DNA of 13,698 bases from CAAGNP01 sp045644725. Its GTDB lineage: Bacteria; Bacteroidota; Bacteroidia; Bacteroidales; UBA932. Below, piece by piece: positions 1-6,863 of the stretch (position 1 is its first letter; the number at the start of each line of letters is the position of its first letter). Made by a program: the position numbers and the translations under genes. The notes below the pieces were generated by a model. The model did no database searches, was not told the DNA's origin, and saw only the letters and a program-made list of their open reading frames with translations. The DNA lies in assembly GCA_045644725.1 (NCBI GenBank), contig JAZRHK010000150.1, forward strand, positions 1-13,698, given 5' to 3'.

Positions 1-339
1 GGCACCCCTTATTTCCATCTCGGGAAATGAGAGAAGTGGTATAATGGAAGTGTAGTCCAGAGAATTTTCTATAAAAGGTCTTTCAGAGTCATTTGTAAAG
101 AACTCTGCTTTTAAGGTAGGATGAAGAAGAAGACCAAATCCGTATGAATCAATATATCTCTCGGCAAATCTGTTTGCAACAGCCTTGCCTGCCCGTAATG
201 TCTTTATATACATTACGGGGGTAGCTGATACTTTTTCCACTTGATCGGGGATATAATATTCTTCCAGCGCCCTGATAAGTGTACTGTCAGGGCGGCAGTA
301 GAAGCCCTTTTTGCCGTATGGAGATACTATTATGTTCAT
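1..339 (-). CDS. Fumarylacetoacetate hydrolase-like protein, 3' end outside window
   Basis: This is an open frame of 113 codons from an ATG at 339-337, running leftward off the window edge. Its start overlaps the stop of the exonuclease gene (TAATG), so translation is probably coupled. By eye the protein follows the FAH/2-hydroxyhepta-2,4-diene-1,7-dioate isomerase pattern. Residues 17-31 (PDSTLIRALEEYYIP) match the family's 'KPDTALL...FYIPDFS', and residues 51-69 (GKAVANRFAERYIDSYGFG) match 'GK.I...FA.RYYDA...G'. FAH enzymes hydrolyse or decarboxylate beta-keto acids with a Mg/Mn ion held by an E-x-E pair and an Asp. At those places this protein has T40, V42 and L71. The usual N-terminal 'GRNYxxH' stretch is also absent. 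I infer a pseudoenzyme or a member with another role; the remaining C-terminal part cannot be seen. The family call rests on a remembered consensus, not a search. Confidence 0.6.
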   Translation of the reverse strand, partial: MNIIVSPYGKKGFYCRPDSTLIRALEEYYIPDQVEKVSATPVMYIKTLRAGKAVANRFAERYIDSYGFGLLLHPTLKAEFFTNDSERPFIENSLDYTSIIPLLSFPEMEIRGA

Positions 340-1103
340 TATTTTTTGCCCAAATGGATCTCTGTCAGAACTTTCTTGGTGTCTAGTGTGAAATCTCCGT
401 TCATCATCCAGGAGTAGTAGCTTGGTTCTTTGGCCAGAACATCTTTTACAGGTACCCCTCTATGCTTTCCGAAGTTGAATACGGGGATATCTTTGTCATT
501 GTATACTATTCTGCCGGCATAATCTACGTTTTTGTTCTTGGTGGAGAACTCTGAAAGGAATGCAATATCGTTCTGAAGATCTGGATATTTGTCAAGCTGT
601 GCTTTAAGAATCTCGTATGTTGCCAATGTGTCAGCCTCAGCAGAGTGTGCGTTTTCCAAATCCTTTTTGCAGTAGAATTTGTATGCAGCACTCAATGTTC
701 TCTGCTCCATCTTGTGGAATATGGTCTGCACATCAACAAGCTTTCTTTTTCTGAAGTCAAAATCGGTAATCTCTGCCCTGAGAAACTCCTCTGCCAATAA
801 TGGAATATCAAATTTGGTGGAGTTGTACCCGGCAATATCACACCCGGCCATCCATTGTGCCAAAGATTTGGCTATTTGTTTGAATGTGGGGCAGTCCTTG
901 ACATCCTCATTTGAGATGCCGTGTACAGCTTGCGCTTCTGGTGATATAGGAATTGTCGGATTTATTCTGCGTGTCTTTATCTCCTGATCACCATTGGGAA
1001 AGACCTTTACAGCGCATATCTCCACTATCCTGTCTGTGGCTACGTTTAAACCGGTACTCTCGATATCGAAGAACAATATCGGATTCTTAAGATTCAGTTC
1101 CAT
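339..1103 (-). CDS. DEDDh 3'-5' exonuclease (DNA polymerase III epsilon-like) with ExoX-type C-terminal domain
   Basis: The 254-residue protein should remove nucleotides from DNA 3' ends in the cytoplasm, as a proofreading or repair exonuclease. The DEDDh motifs are visible: Exo I 'FDIESTG' with D13 and E15, Exo II 'AGYNSTKFDIPLL' with D99, and Exo III 'HSAEAD' with H153 and D158. The final 55 or so residues (about 200-254) carry 'FNFGKHRGVPVKDV' and 'YYSWMM'. This resembles the small domain after the nuclease domain in exodeoxyribonuclease X-like proteins, so the protein is not a bare epsilon subunit. The gene begins 15 nt after dnaN and is very probably co-transcribed with it, which fits action beside the sliding clamp. 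A purine-rich 'GAGGGC' lies upstream of the ATG, one of the few SD-like sequences in the window. Whether it is the replicative proofreader (dnaQ) or a repair nuclease cannot be decided here, so no symbol is given. Confidence 0.9.
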   Translation of the reverse strand: MELNLKNPILFFDIESTGLNVATDRIVEICAVKVFPNGDQEIKTRRINPTIPISPEAQAVHGISNEDVKDCPTFKQIAKSLAQWMAGCDIAGYNSTKFDIPLLAEEFLRAEITDFDFRKRKLVDVQTIFHKMEQRTLSAAYKFYCKKDLENAHSAEADTLATYEILKAQLDKYPDLQNDIAFLSEFSTKNKNVDYAGRIVYNDKDIPVFNFGKHRGVPVKDVLAKEPSYYSWMMNGDFTLDTKKVLTEIHLGKK

Positions 1104-1118
1104 AAATAATGCCCTCGA

Positions 1119-2246
1119 TTATGATGGGATACGGATAGGCATGAGCAATGAGCAAATAACCTCTTCGGGATCTGTCTCTCCGGCTGCAAGGATCAACCCT
1201 GCACGTGTCGGGTCTGACAATTCGATTGATACCTCTTCATAAGGAAGGTTGTTGAGTATTTCAATCAGGAATGTTGACTTGAAGCCTATATGCATATCAT
1301 CACCCTCATATGTGCAGTCAAGTGTCTCGTGTGCAGACATTGAGAAATTGGTGTCTGATGCTGAGATTACAAGTTTGTTGAAAGAGAGGGACAGTTTGAT
1401 GTGTGAGGTTGACTGATTCGAGCACACTGCAACTCTCTTGACAGAATTCAGAAGAGATACTCTGCTTATAATCAACTTATTTGGGTTGTTTTTTGGTATT
1501 ACTGACCGGTAAGCAGGATAAGTGCCTTCCTGGAGTCTGCAGATAAGGATATTGCCGTCGAATTCAAAATATGCATTTTTCATATCGAAGGTAACCTTGA
1601 CAAGGTCCTCACTCTTGCCCAGCAAAGTGCGAAGGATTGCAGCCGGTTTTTTGGGCAGGATGAAAGAGCACTTTTCTGCAGCTCTTACATCATTGCGTGT
1701 GTAATATACCAATTTATGGGAGTCTGTAGCCACAAGAGTAGTGCCTTCAGGGGTCATGTCGAAAAATATGCCGTTCATTACAGGTCTCAATTCATCCTCT
1801 GCTGTAGCATAGATGGTGTTGTTGATGCCTGAAAGAAGAATGTCTGATGGATAAGAGACTGATATCGCCATATCGCCCAGAACAGGGAGTGTCGGGTAGT
1901 CGTCTGCAGGGAAGAATGGAATCTTCGATGCACCACTCATCCAACTTATATTCAAAATCTCTTCGTTTGATTCTGTGCTGAATTGGAGTGGGAGATCTGG
2001 AAATTCTTTAAGTGAATCTGTCAGAAGCTTAGCGGGAACTGCAATTTCCCCCTCTTCCTGAACATCCTCAATCGCAATTGAAGTTTTAAGTGTCATCTCA
2101 AGGTCCGAAGCTGTCACCTCCAATGTGTTGCCGGACAATACGAATAGGAAATTGTCTAGGATAGGTAGGGTGTTTCGGTTGGAGATTACTCTTGATACGG
2201 ATAGTAGACCGTGCAAAAGTTCTGAACTTGATACTGTGAATTTCAT
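1119..2246 (-). CDS. dnaN: DNA polymerase III subunit beta (sliding clamp)
   Basis: The 375-residue protein is of normal length for the bacterial beta clamp, which dimerises into a ring around DNA and tethers polymerase III and repair factors. The N-terminus 'MKFTVSSSELLHGLLSVSRVI' is typical, followed by 'TLPILDNFLF' near residues 26-35. The first domain ends with 'SKIPFFPADDYPTLP', a clamp hallmark, near residues 107-121. Domain 2 contains 'LRPVMNGIFFDM' and 'VATDSHKL'. Domain 3 ends 'SLLMPIRIPS', equivalent to the MPMRL C-terminus that lines the partner-binding pocket. The ATG at 2246-2244 fits the family start. No dnaA or origin-like sequence is next to it. The gene leads a leftward operon with an exonuclease and an FAH-like protein, and shares a 103-bp divergent region with the DegP gene. 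Confidence 0.97.
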   Translation of the reverse strand: MKFTVSSSELLHGLLSVSRVISNRNTLPILDNFLFVLSGNTLEVTASDLEMTLKTSIAIEDVQEEGEIAVPAKLLTDSLKEFPDLPLQFSTESNEEILNISWMSGASKIPFFPADDYPTLPVLGDMAISVSYPSDILLSGINNTIYATAEDELRPVMNGIFFDMTPEGTTLVATDSHKLVYYTRNDVRAAEKCSFILPKKPAAILRTLLGKSEDLVKVTFDMKNAYFEFDGNILICRLQEGTYPAYRSVIPKNNPNKLIISRVSLLNSVKRVAVCSNQSTSHIKLSLSFNKLVISASDTNFSMSAHETLDCTYEGDDMHIGFKSTFLIEILNNLPYEEVSIELSDPTRAGLILAAGETDPEEVICSLLMPIRIPS

Positions 2247-2265
2247 ACTTATGTAGTTATAATGT

Positions 2266-2307
2266 TGCCAATTTTTATGTCAATGCAAATGTAAACAAAA
2301 TTTGGCA
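2266..2307. repeat. Inverted repeat in the dnaN/degP divergent region
   Basis: The arms TGCCAATTTTT (2266-2276) and AAAATTTGGCA (2297-2307) pair at 10 of 11 positions around a 20-bp centre. The centre holds the candidate -7 element for dnaN (2286-2293). A dyad over a promoter suggests an operator for a dimeric regulator, but this is inference; the arms are AT-rich and could arise by chance. Confidence 0.4.
2286..2293 (-). promoter_or_regulatory. Candidate Bacteroidetes -7 element for dnaN
   Basis: Read leftward, the sequence is TACATTTG, an exact match to the Bacteroidetes TAnnTTTG -7 consensus, about 40 nt before the dnaN ATG. I see no good TTG -33 element at the usual spacing, so the call is tentative. 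A second match (TAACTTTG, 2328-2335 on the minus strand) lies farther upstream and is an alternative. No convincing promoter for the rightward DegP gene was found in this interval; 'TATATTTTG' at 2309-2317 is one base too long for the consensus. Confidence 0.35.
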
Positions 2308-2349
2308 TATATTTTGATTTATGTGAGCAAAGTTATTTAACAATATCGA

Positions 2350-3789
2350 ATGTTTATGAAAAGATTTTTATTGGTAGCGTTGAGCGCAATTCTGTTAGGT
2401 GGAGCTACATCATTTCTAGTTGTTAAAAGTATGCTGGGAGGTGAGAAAAGTGCCACATATGTCTATTCTGAGGAGATTCCGCAGGTGAAGAATGTCAAAT
2501 TTTCAGGAGAATACCCGGACTTTACTTATGCAGCAGAGACATCTGTGCAGGCTGTGGTATTTGTGAAGGTGGTGAAGAGGTCTGAAGGTAATCAGGTGCC
2601 CCCTTCGATATTTGACTATTTCTTCGGATTTGGGGGTGGACAGTCAATGCCCCGCGAGCAGGTTGGTAGCGGCTCCGGTGTCATAATTACCCCTGATGGT
2701 TATATTGTAACCAATAATCATGTGGTGGCAGGCGCGTCGGAGATAGAGGTGACAATGGACAATAACAGGACTTTCAAGGCTGAGCTTATCGGTACAGATC
2801 CTGCAACAGATGTGGCATTGCTGAAGGTGGATGCTGAGAATTTGCCAACAATCCCTTACGGAGACTCTGACAAACTCCGTCTGGGTGAGTGGGTGCTGGC
2901 AATAGGTAGCCCATATGGTCTGAATTCCACAATTACTGCAGGTATTGTAAGTGCCAAGGGGCGTTCAATGGCCAATAATGGTGAATTCAAAGTGGAATCG
3001 TTCATTCAGACAGATGCCGCTGTGAATCCCGGAAATAGCGGTGGTGCGCTGGTAAATATCAGAGGAGAGCTGGTAGGGATAAACACCGCTATTATTTCAA
3101 ATACCGGTTCTTATGCAGGTTATTCATTTGCCGTACCTGTGAATATCGTGAGAAAAATCGTGGCAGACCTTATGGATTTTGGGAAGGTGCAGAGGGCAAT
3201 GTTGGGAATCTCAATGCAGGATATTACAGATGCGCTCAAGAAAGAGAAGGAGCTGACAACCCTGGATGGTGTCTATGTGGCAGAGGTAGTTAAAGGTGGT
3301 GCGGCTGACAAAGCTGGGGTGAAGGCAGGAGATGTCCTTGTCTCGATTGAAGGGGAGCCTGTAAAGAAAGGATCTTCTGTTCAAGAAAAGATCAACAGGT
3401 ATAGGCCGGGTGACAAAGTTTCGCTCGTGGTTCTGAGAAATGGGAAGGAAATCAAATTGGAGGCGACTCTAATAGGTAAGGACGCACAGGATATGGGGAC
3501 AATCTCATCACAGGATAAGATAAATCTCTTCGGTGCGGAACTGATCCCGGCTCCTAAGGAACAATTGGAGAAACTTGGTCTTAAATCAGGTGTTCAAGTC
3601 GCATCCATCGAGAAGGGGAAAATGAGGGAAGCTGGTATAAAACAGAACTTTATAATCACCTTTGTAAACAATACAATGGTGGCGAGTCCTGCAGATGTGG
3701 CAGCTATTGTGAAGAAGGCCAAGAGGTCTGTTCTCGTGGAGGGCGTCTATCCCGACGGATCTGTCTTCTACTATGCTATAGGGCTATAG
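2350..3789 (+). CDS. degP: Do-family periplasmic serine endoprotease (DegP/HtrA)
   Basis: The 479-residue protein is an envelope quality-control protease and chaperone that degrades misfolded periplasmic or outer-membrane proteins. Residues 4-30 form a basic start and hydrophobic stretch that serves as signal peptide or membrane anchor. The trypsin-like domain has the full triad: H124 in 'TNNHVVA', D154 in 'DPATDVALLKVD' and S230 in 'PGNSGGALV'. An LA-loop-like segment 'SIFDYFFGFGGG' lies near residues 86-97. PDZ1 spans roughly 280-375 ('AMLGISMQDI...GGAADKAGVKAGDVLVSI') and a second, more divergent PDZ roughly 390-479. Two in-frame ATGs exist, at 2350 and 2356; the second (MKRFLL) gives a more usual signal peptide, and neither has an SD sequence. 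The gene lies just upstream of rpoD in the same direction. Envelope-stress control is expected for the family, but no such site is recognisable here. Confidence 0.95.
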   Translation: MFMKRFLLVALSAILLGGATSFLVVKSMLGGEKSATYVYSEEIPQVKNVKFSGEYPDFTYAAETSVQAVVFVKVVKRSEGNQVPPSIFDYFFGFGGGQSMPREQVGSGSGVIITPDGYIVTNNHVVAGASEIEVTMDNNRTFKAELIGTDPATDVALLKVDAENLPTIPYGDSDKLRLGEWVLAIGSPYGLNSTITAGIVSAKGRSMANNGEFKVESFIQTDAAVNPGNSGGALVNIRGELVGINTAIISNTGSYAGYSFAVPVNIVRKIVADLMDFGKVQRAMLGISMQDITDALKKEKELTTLDGVYVAEVVKGGAADKAGVKAGDVLVSIEGEPVKKGSSVQEKINRYRPGDKVSLVVLRNGKEIKLEATLIGKDAQDMGTISSQDKINLFGAELIPAPKEQLEKLGLKSGVQVASIEKGKMREAGIKQNFIITFVNNTMVASPADVAAIVKKAKRSVLVEGVYPDGSVFYYAIGL

Positions 3790-3825
3790 CCTGATTAGCT
3801 AAAAATATATTTCTCAAAATACTTT

Positions 3826-3868
3826 AGTTGCAAAGGTTGCATATTAAAAAAATGCTATCTTTGCAACT
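3826..3868. repeat. Inverted repeat spanning the rpoD promoter
   Basis: AGTTGCAAAG (3826-3835) is the exact reverse complement of CTTTGCAACT (3859-3868). On the same axis, GCAT (3839-3842) pairs with ATGC (3852-3855), leaving a 9-nt loop. The right arm overlaps the TATCTTTG -7 element. As DNA it could be an operator. As RNA from the upstream degP transcript it would fold into a stem of 10 plus 4 base pairs followed by TTATTTGT, so a weak intrinsic terminator for degP is also possible. Confidence 0.55.
3856..3863 (+). promoter_or_regulatory. Bacteroidetes-type -7 promoter element for rpoD
   Basis: TATCTTTG matches TAnnTTTG exactly and is followed by GCA, a context common in this phylum. Transcription would start around 3870, giving a leader of only about 10 nt before the ATG at 3881. 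TTG triplets at 3828-3830 and 3837-3839 are candidate -33 elements, with spacers of 25 and 16 nt, either side of the usual value of about 20. Confidence 0.6.
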
Positions 3869-3880
3869 TATTTGTATACA

Positions 3881-4741
3881 ATGAGACAGTTAAAAATAAC
3901 CAAATCAATTACTAACAGAGAGAGCGCATCTCTGGACAAGTATCTACAAGAGATAGGTAGAGAGGAACTTATTACTGTAGAAGATGAAGTGGAATTGGCC
4001 CAAAGGATCCGAAAAGGTGATCAGGAGGCACTTGAGAAACTGACAAGGGCAAACCTCCGTTTCGTGGTTTCTGTGGCAAAACAGTATCAGAATCAGGGTC
4101 TCAGCTTGCCTGACCTTATTAATGAAGGTAACCTTGGACTTATAAAGGCGGCTGAAAAATTTGATGAGACACGCGGTTTCAAATTCATCTCTTATGCAGT
4201 ATGGTGGATTCGCCAGTCGATTCTCCAGGCCCTTGCCGAGCAGTCAAGGATCGTGAGACTACCATTGAATCAGGTCGGTTCCCTCAATAAGATCAACAAA
4301 GCACTGAACAAATTCGAACAGGAGAATGAGCGTATGCCATCTCCAGATGAGCTGGCTGAAATTCTTGATATTCCAAGGGAGAAAATTGCTGATACATTGA
4401 GAGTGTCCGGCAGACACGTCTCTGTGGACGCTCCATTTGTGGATGGCGAGGACAATAGCCTTTTGGATGTACTGGTGAACAATGACTCTCCAAATGCAGA
4501 TAGAGGTCTTGTAAATGAATCACTTAATAAGGAGATTGAAAGGGCTCTTTCTACCCTTACAGAGAGGGAGAGGGATATTGTGAAAGATTTCTTCGGTATC
4601 GGTACTTCAGAAATGACACTTGAAGAGATAGGGGAGAAGTTCGGGCTTACCCGTGAAAGGGTGCGTCAGATCAAGGAGAAGGCTATCCGCCGTCTAAGAC
4701 ACAGCAATCGTAGCAAACTTCTCAAAAGCTATTTAGGCTAG
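3881..4741 (+). CDS. rpoD: Primary RNA polymerase sigma factor (sigma-70, RpoD/SigA)
   Basis: The 286-residue protein directs core RNA polymerase to housekeeping promoters. It is the compact Bacteroidetes form, lacking region 1.1 and the large non-conserved insert of E. coli RpoD. The N-terminus 'MRQLKITKSITNRESASLDK' is as remembered from Bacteroides, so I start at ATG 3881; an in-frame TTG nine bases upstream would add only three residues. Region 1.2 covers about 13-48. Region 2 covers about 50-125, with 'LPDLINEGNLGLIKA' and the promoter-melting 'GFKFISYAVWWIRQSI'. Region 3 covers about 130-205. Region 4 covers about 215-280, with the -33-binding helix-turn-helix 'MTLEEIGEKFGLTRERVRQI'. 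A -7 element and a dyad lie directly upstream. The next gene starts 20 nt downstream with no terminator visible between them. Confidence 0.97.
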   Translation: MRQLKITKSITNRESASLDKYLQEIGREELITVEDEVELAQRIRKGDQEALEKLTRANLRFVVSVAKQYQNQGLSLPDLINEGNLGLIKAAEKFDETRGFKFISYAVWWIRQSILQALAEQSRIVRLPLNQVGSLNKINKALNKFEQENERMPSPDELAEILDIPREKIADTLRVSGRHVSVDAPFVDGEDNSLLDVLVNNDSPNADRGLVNESLNKEIERALSTLTERERDIVKDFFGIGTSEMTLEEIGEKFGLTRERVRQIKEKAIRRLRHSNRSKLLKSYLG

Positions 4742-4761
4742 AAATATTAATAAATCAAAAT

Positions 4762-6855
4762 ATGAAAAAATCTTTATTGACAATCGTTGGAGCAATTGCA
4801 ATTCTTATGACTTACAGTTGTGAATCAAATCCACTACTAAAAGAGTGGGATACCCCATTTGGCATACCTCCATTTGAGGAGGTGCGTCCTGAGCACTATA
4901 TGCCTGCTTTCCTTAAAGCTATGGATGAGCACAAGGCTGAAATCGATGCTATTGTAAACTGCAAGGAGGAGCCAAATTTTGAAAACACCATCCTTCCATA
5001 TGACAAGGCCGGCAGCCTGTATTCAAAAGTGGCAGTAGTCTTCTCAAGCGAGAGTGGTGTCAATTCAAGCGATGCCATTATGGCTATCTCCAGAGAGCTT
5101 TCTCCTATTCAGAGTGCACACTTCAGTGAAATATCCCTCAATGATGCCCTCTTCCAAAGAATAAAAGCTGTCTATGACAAGAGAGAGAGCCTGGGTCTTG
5201 ACAAAGATCAGTTGAGACTTGTGGAGGAGATCTATAAAGGCTTTGAGCGTTCTGGTGCTAACCTTCCTGAGGACAAGAAAGCTGAGCTTAAAGAGGTTAA
5301 CGCTGAGATTTCAGCACTACAGCTGGAGTTCGGCCAAAACCTTCTCAAAGAGACCGCTGCATATAAATTGGTCATTGAAGATGAAAAGGACCTTTCAGGT
5401 CTTTCAGAGGCCCAGATTGCTGAGGCTGCATCAAGAGCAAAAGCTGCAGGTATGGAGGGCAAATGGATTTTCGGTCTTGATAATCCAAGCATTATGCCTT
5501 TCCTTCAAAATGCTGACAATGCTGAACTCAGGGAGCAGATGATGAATGCTTACCTTATGAGAGGCAACAACAATAATGAGAATGACAGCAAGGCTACTAT
5601 TGCAAAACTGGTAGAACTTCGCCTCAAGAAAGCCCAGATTATGGGTTGTAAAAACTATGCTGAGTATGCACTTGATACCCGCATGGCCAAAACTGAAGAG
5701 GCAGTATTCAATCTATTGGACCAGATCTGGGCTCCAGCTATCAAAGCTGCTAAGAATGAGCTTAAGGATATGACCAAGATTGCCAGAAAAGAGGGTGTGA
5801 AAGGTGAGCTTAAGGCTTCTGACTGGAGATACTATTTTGAAAAGGCTAAAGTAAGCAAGTTCAATCTGACTGAGGATGAACTCAGACCATACTTCAAACT
5901 GGAGAATGTACGTGAAGGTATCTTCTATGTGGCAAACCAGTTGTACGGTATCACTTTTACACAGCTTGAAAATGTTCCACTTCCTCATCCTGAGGCAGTT
6001 GCGTTTGAGTGTAAAGAGGCTGACGGTACACATCTTGGTGTAATCTTCTTCGATATGTTTGCCCGTCCTGGCCAGAAGAGAGGTGGCGCATGGTGCGGTG
6101 GCTTCCGTGAGCAGGTATATGAGAATGGCCAGAGAGTGGCTCCACTTGTAACTGTAGTAGGCAACTTCACCCGTCCTGTAGGTGACCAGCCTGCACTTTT
6201 GAGCCCTGATGAGGTAGAGACATATTTCCACGAGTGCGGCCATGCCCTCCAGTCACTTCTTCAGGATGTGAAATATGATGGTCTGACAGGTATCACCCGT
6301 GACTTTGTGGAGCTCCCTTCACAGATTATGGAGCACTGGGCATTTGAACCTCAGGTACTTAATGTATATGCAAAACACTATCAGACAGGCGAAGTAATCC
6401 CTTCTGAGTTGGTAGAGAAACTTGACAAGTCTGGCAAATACGGTCAGGGCTTTGCTACAGTAGAGTATCTTGCAGCTTCATATCTTGATATGGACTATCA
6501 CGTTCTTACAGAGATTCCTGAAAATCTTGACCTTGTAGCATTTGAAGCAAAAGTGCTAGGTGACAGAGGAATCCTTTCACAGATCCCTCCAAGATACAGA
6601 ACTACCTACTTTAACCACACTTTCGGTGGCGGATATACTGCAGGTTACTACAGCTATATCTGGGCAGAGGTTCTCGATGCTGATGCATATCAGGCATTTG
6701 TAGAGACCGGTGACATTTTCAATAAAGAGGTGGCATCAAAATTCAGATATGAGGTTCTGGCCAGAGCAGGTGAGGATGAGGCTATGACACTTTATGTGAA
6801 CTTCAGAGGCCAGCAACCTGGAATTCAAGCACTATTGAACAACAGAGGTCTATAA
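4762..6855 (+). CDS. dcp: M3-family peptidyl-dipeptidase Dcp (predicted lipoprotein)
   Basis: The 697-residue zinc metallopeptidase should release C-terminal dipeptides from oligopeptides. Residues 1-20 are a lipoprotein-like signal ending 'LMTYSC', with Cys20 the predicted lipidation site, so the enzyme is probably envelope-anchored. The lipobox is loose (Tyr at -2), and no clear acidic surface-export signal follows. The catalytic motif is H490-E491-C492-G493-H494, and E517 in 'DFVELPSQ' is the third zinc ligand. The substrate-binding segment 'HTFGGGYTAGYYSYIWAEVL' near 619-638 carries the conserved His and Tyr residues. The motif has Cys where most relatives I recall have Phe (HEFGH), a small variation that leaves the ligands intact. 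The gene sits between rpoD and a sodium:amino-acid symporter, 20 and 8 nt away, consistent with peptide scavenging in one transcript. Confidence 0.94.
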   Translation: MKKSLLTIVGAIAILMTYSCESNPLLKEWDTPFGIPPFEEVRPEHYMPAFLKAMDEHKAEIDAIVNCKEEPNFENTILPYDKAGSLYSKVAVVFSSESGVNSSDAIMAISRELSPIQSAHFSEISLNDALFQRIKAVYDKRESLGLDKDQLRLVEEIYKGFERSGANLPEDKKAELKEVNAEISALQLEFGQNLLKETAAYKLVIEDEKDLSGLSEAQIAEAASRAKAAGMEGKWIFGLDNPSIMPFLQNADNAELREQMMNAYLMRGNNNNENDSKATIAKLVELRLKKAQIMGCKNYAEYALDTRMAKTEEAVFNLLDQIWAPAIKAAKNELKDMTKIARKEGVKGELKASDWRYYFEKAKVSKFNLTEDELRPYFKLENVREGIFYVANQLYGITFTQLENVPLPHPEAVAFECKEADGTHLGVIFFDMFARPGQKRGGAWCGGFREQVYENGQRVAPLVTVVGNFTRPVGDQPALLSPDEVETYFHECGHALQSLLQDVKYDGLTGITRDFVELPSQIMEHWAFEPQVLNVYAKHYQTGEVIPSELVEKLDKSGKYGQGFATVEYLAASYLDMDYHVLTEIPENLDLVAFEAKVLGDRGILSQIPPRYRTTYFNHTFGGGYTAGYYSYIWAEVLDADAYQAFVETGDIFNKEVASKFRYEVLARAGEDEAMTLYVNFRGQQPGIQALLNNRGL

Positions 6856-6863
6856 TATAAGAT

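Noticed and set aside
3783..3801. Possible terminator hairpin at the degP stop (TAGC...GCTA)
   Set aside because: Only four base pairs with a seven-base loop and no clear U-run. The larger repeat at 3826-3868 is the better candidate.
3872..3880. Upstream TTG as the rpoD start
   Set aside because: It adds just three residues before a family-typical MRQLKITKS N-terminus with an ATG.
5713..6243. Long minus-strand open frame (176 codons) inside dcp
   Set aside because: It lies wholly opposite the conserved M3 peptidase coding sequence and its translation shows no recognisable domain; it is a codon-bias shadow.
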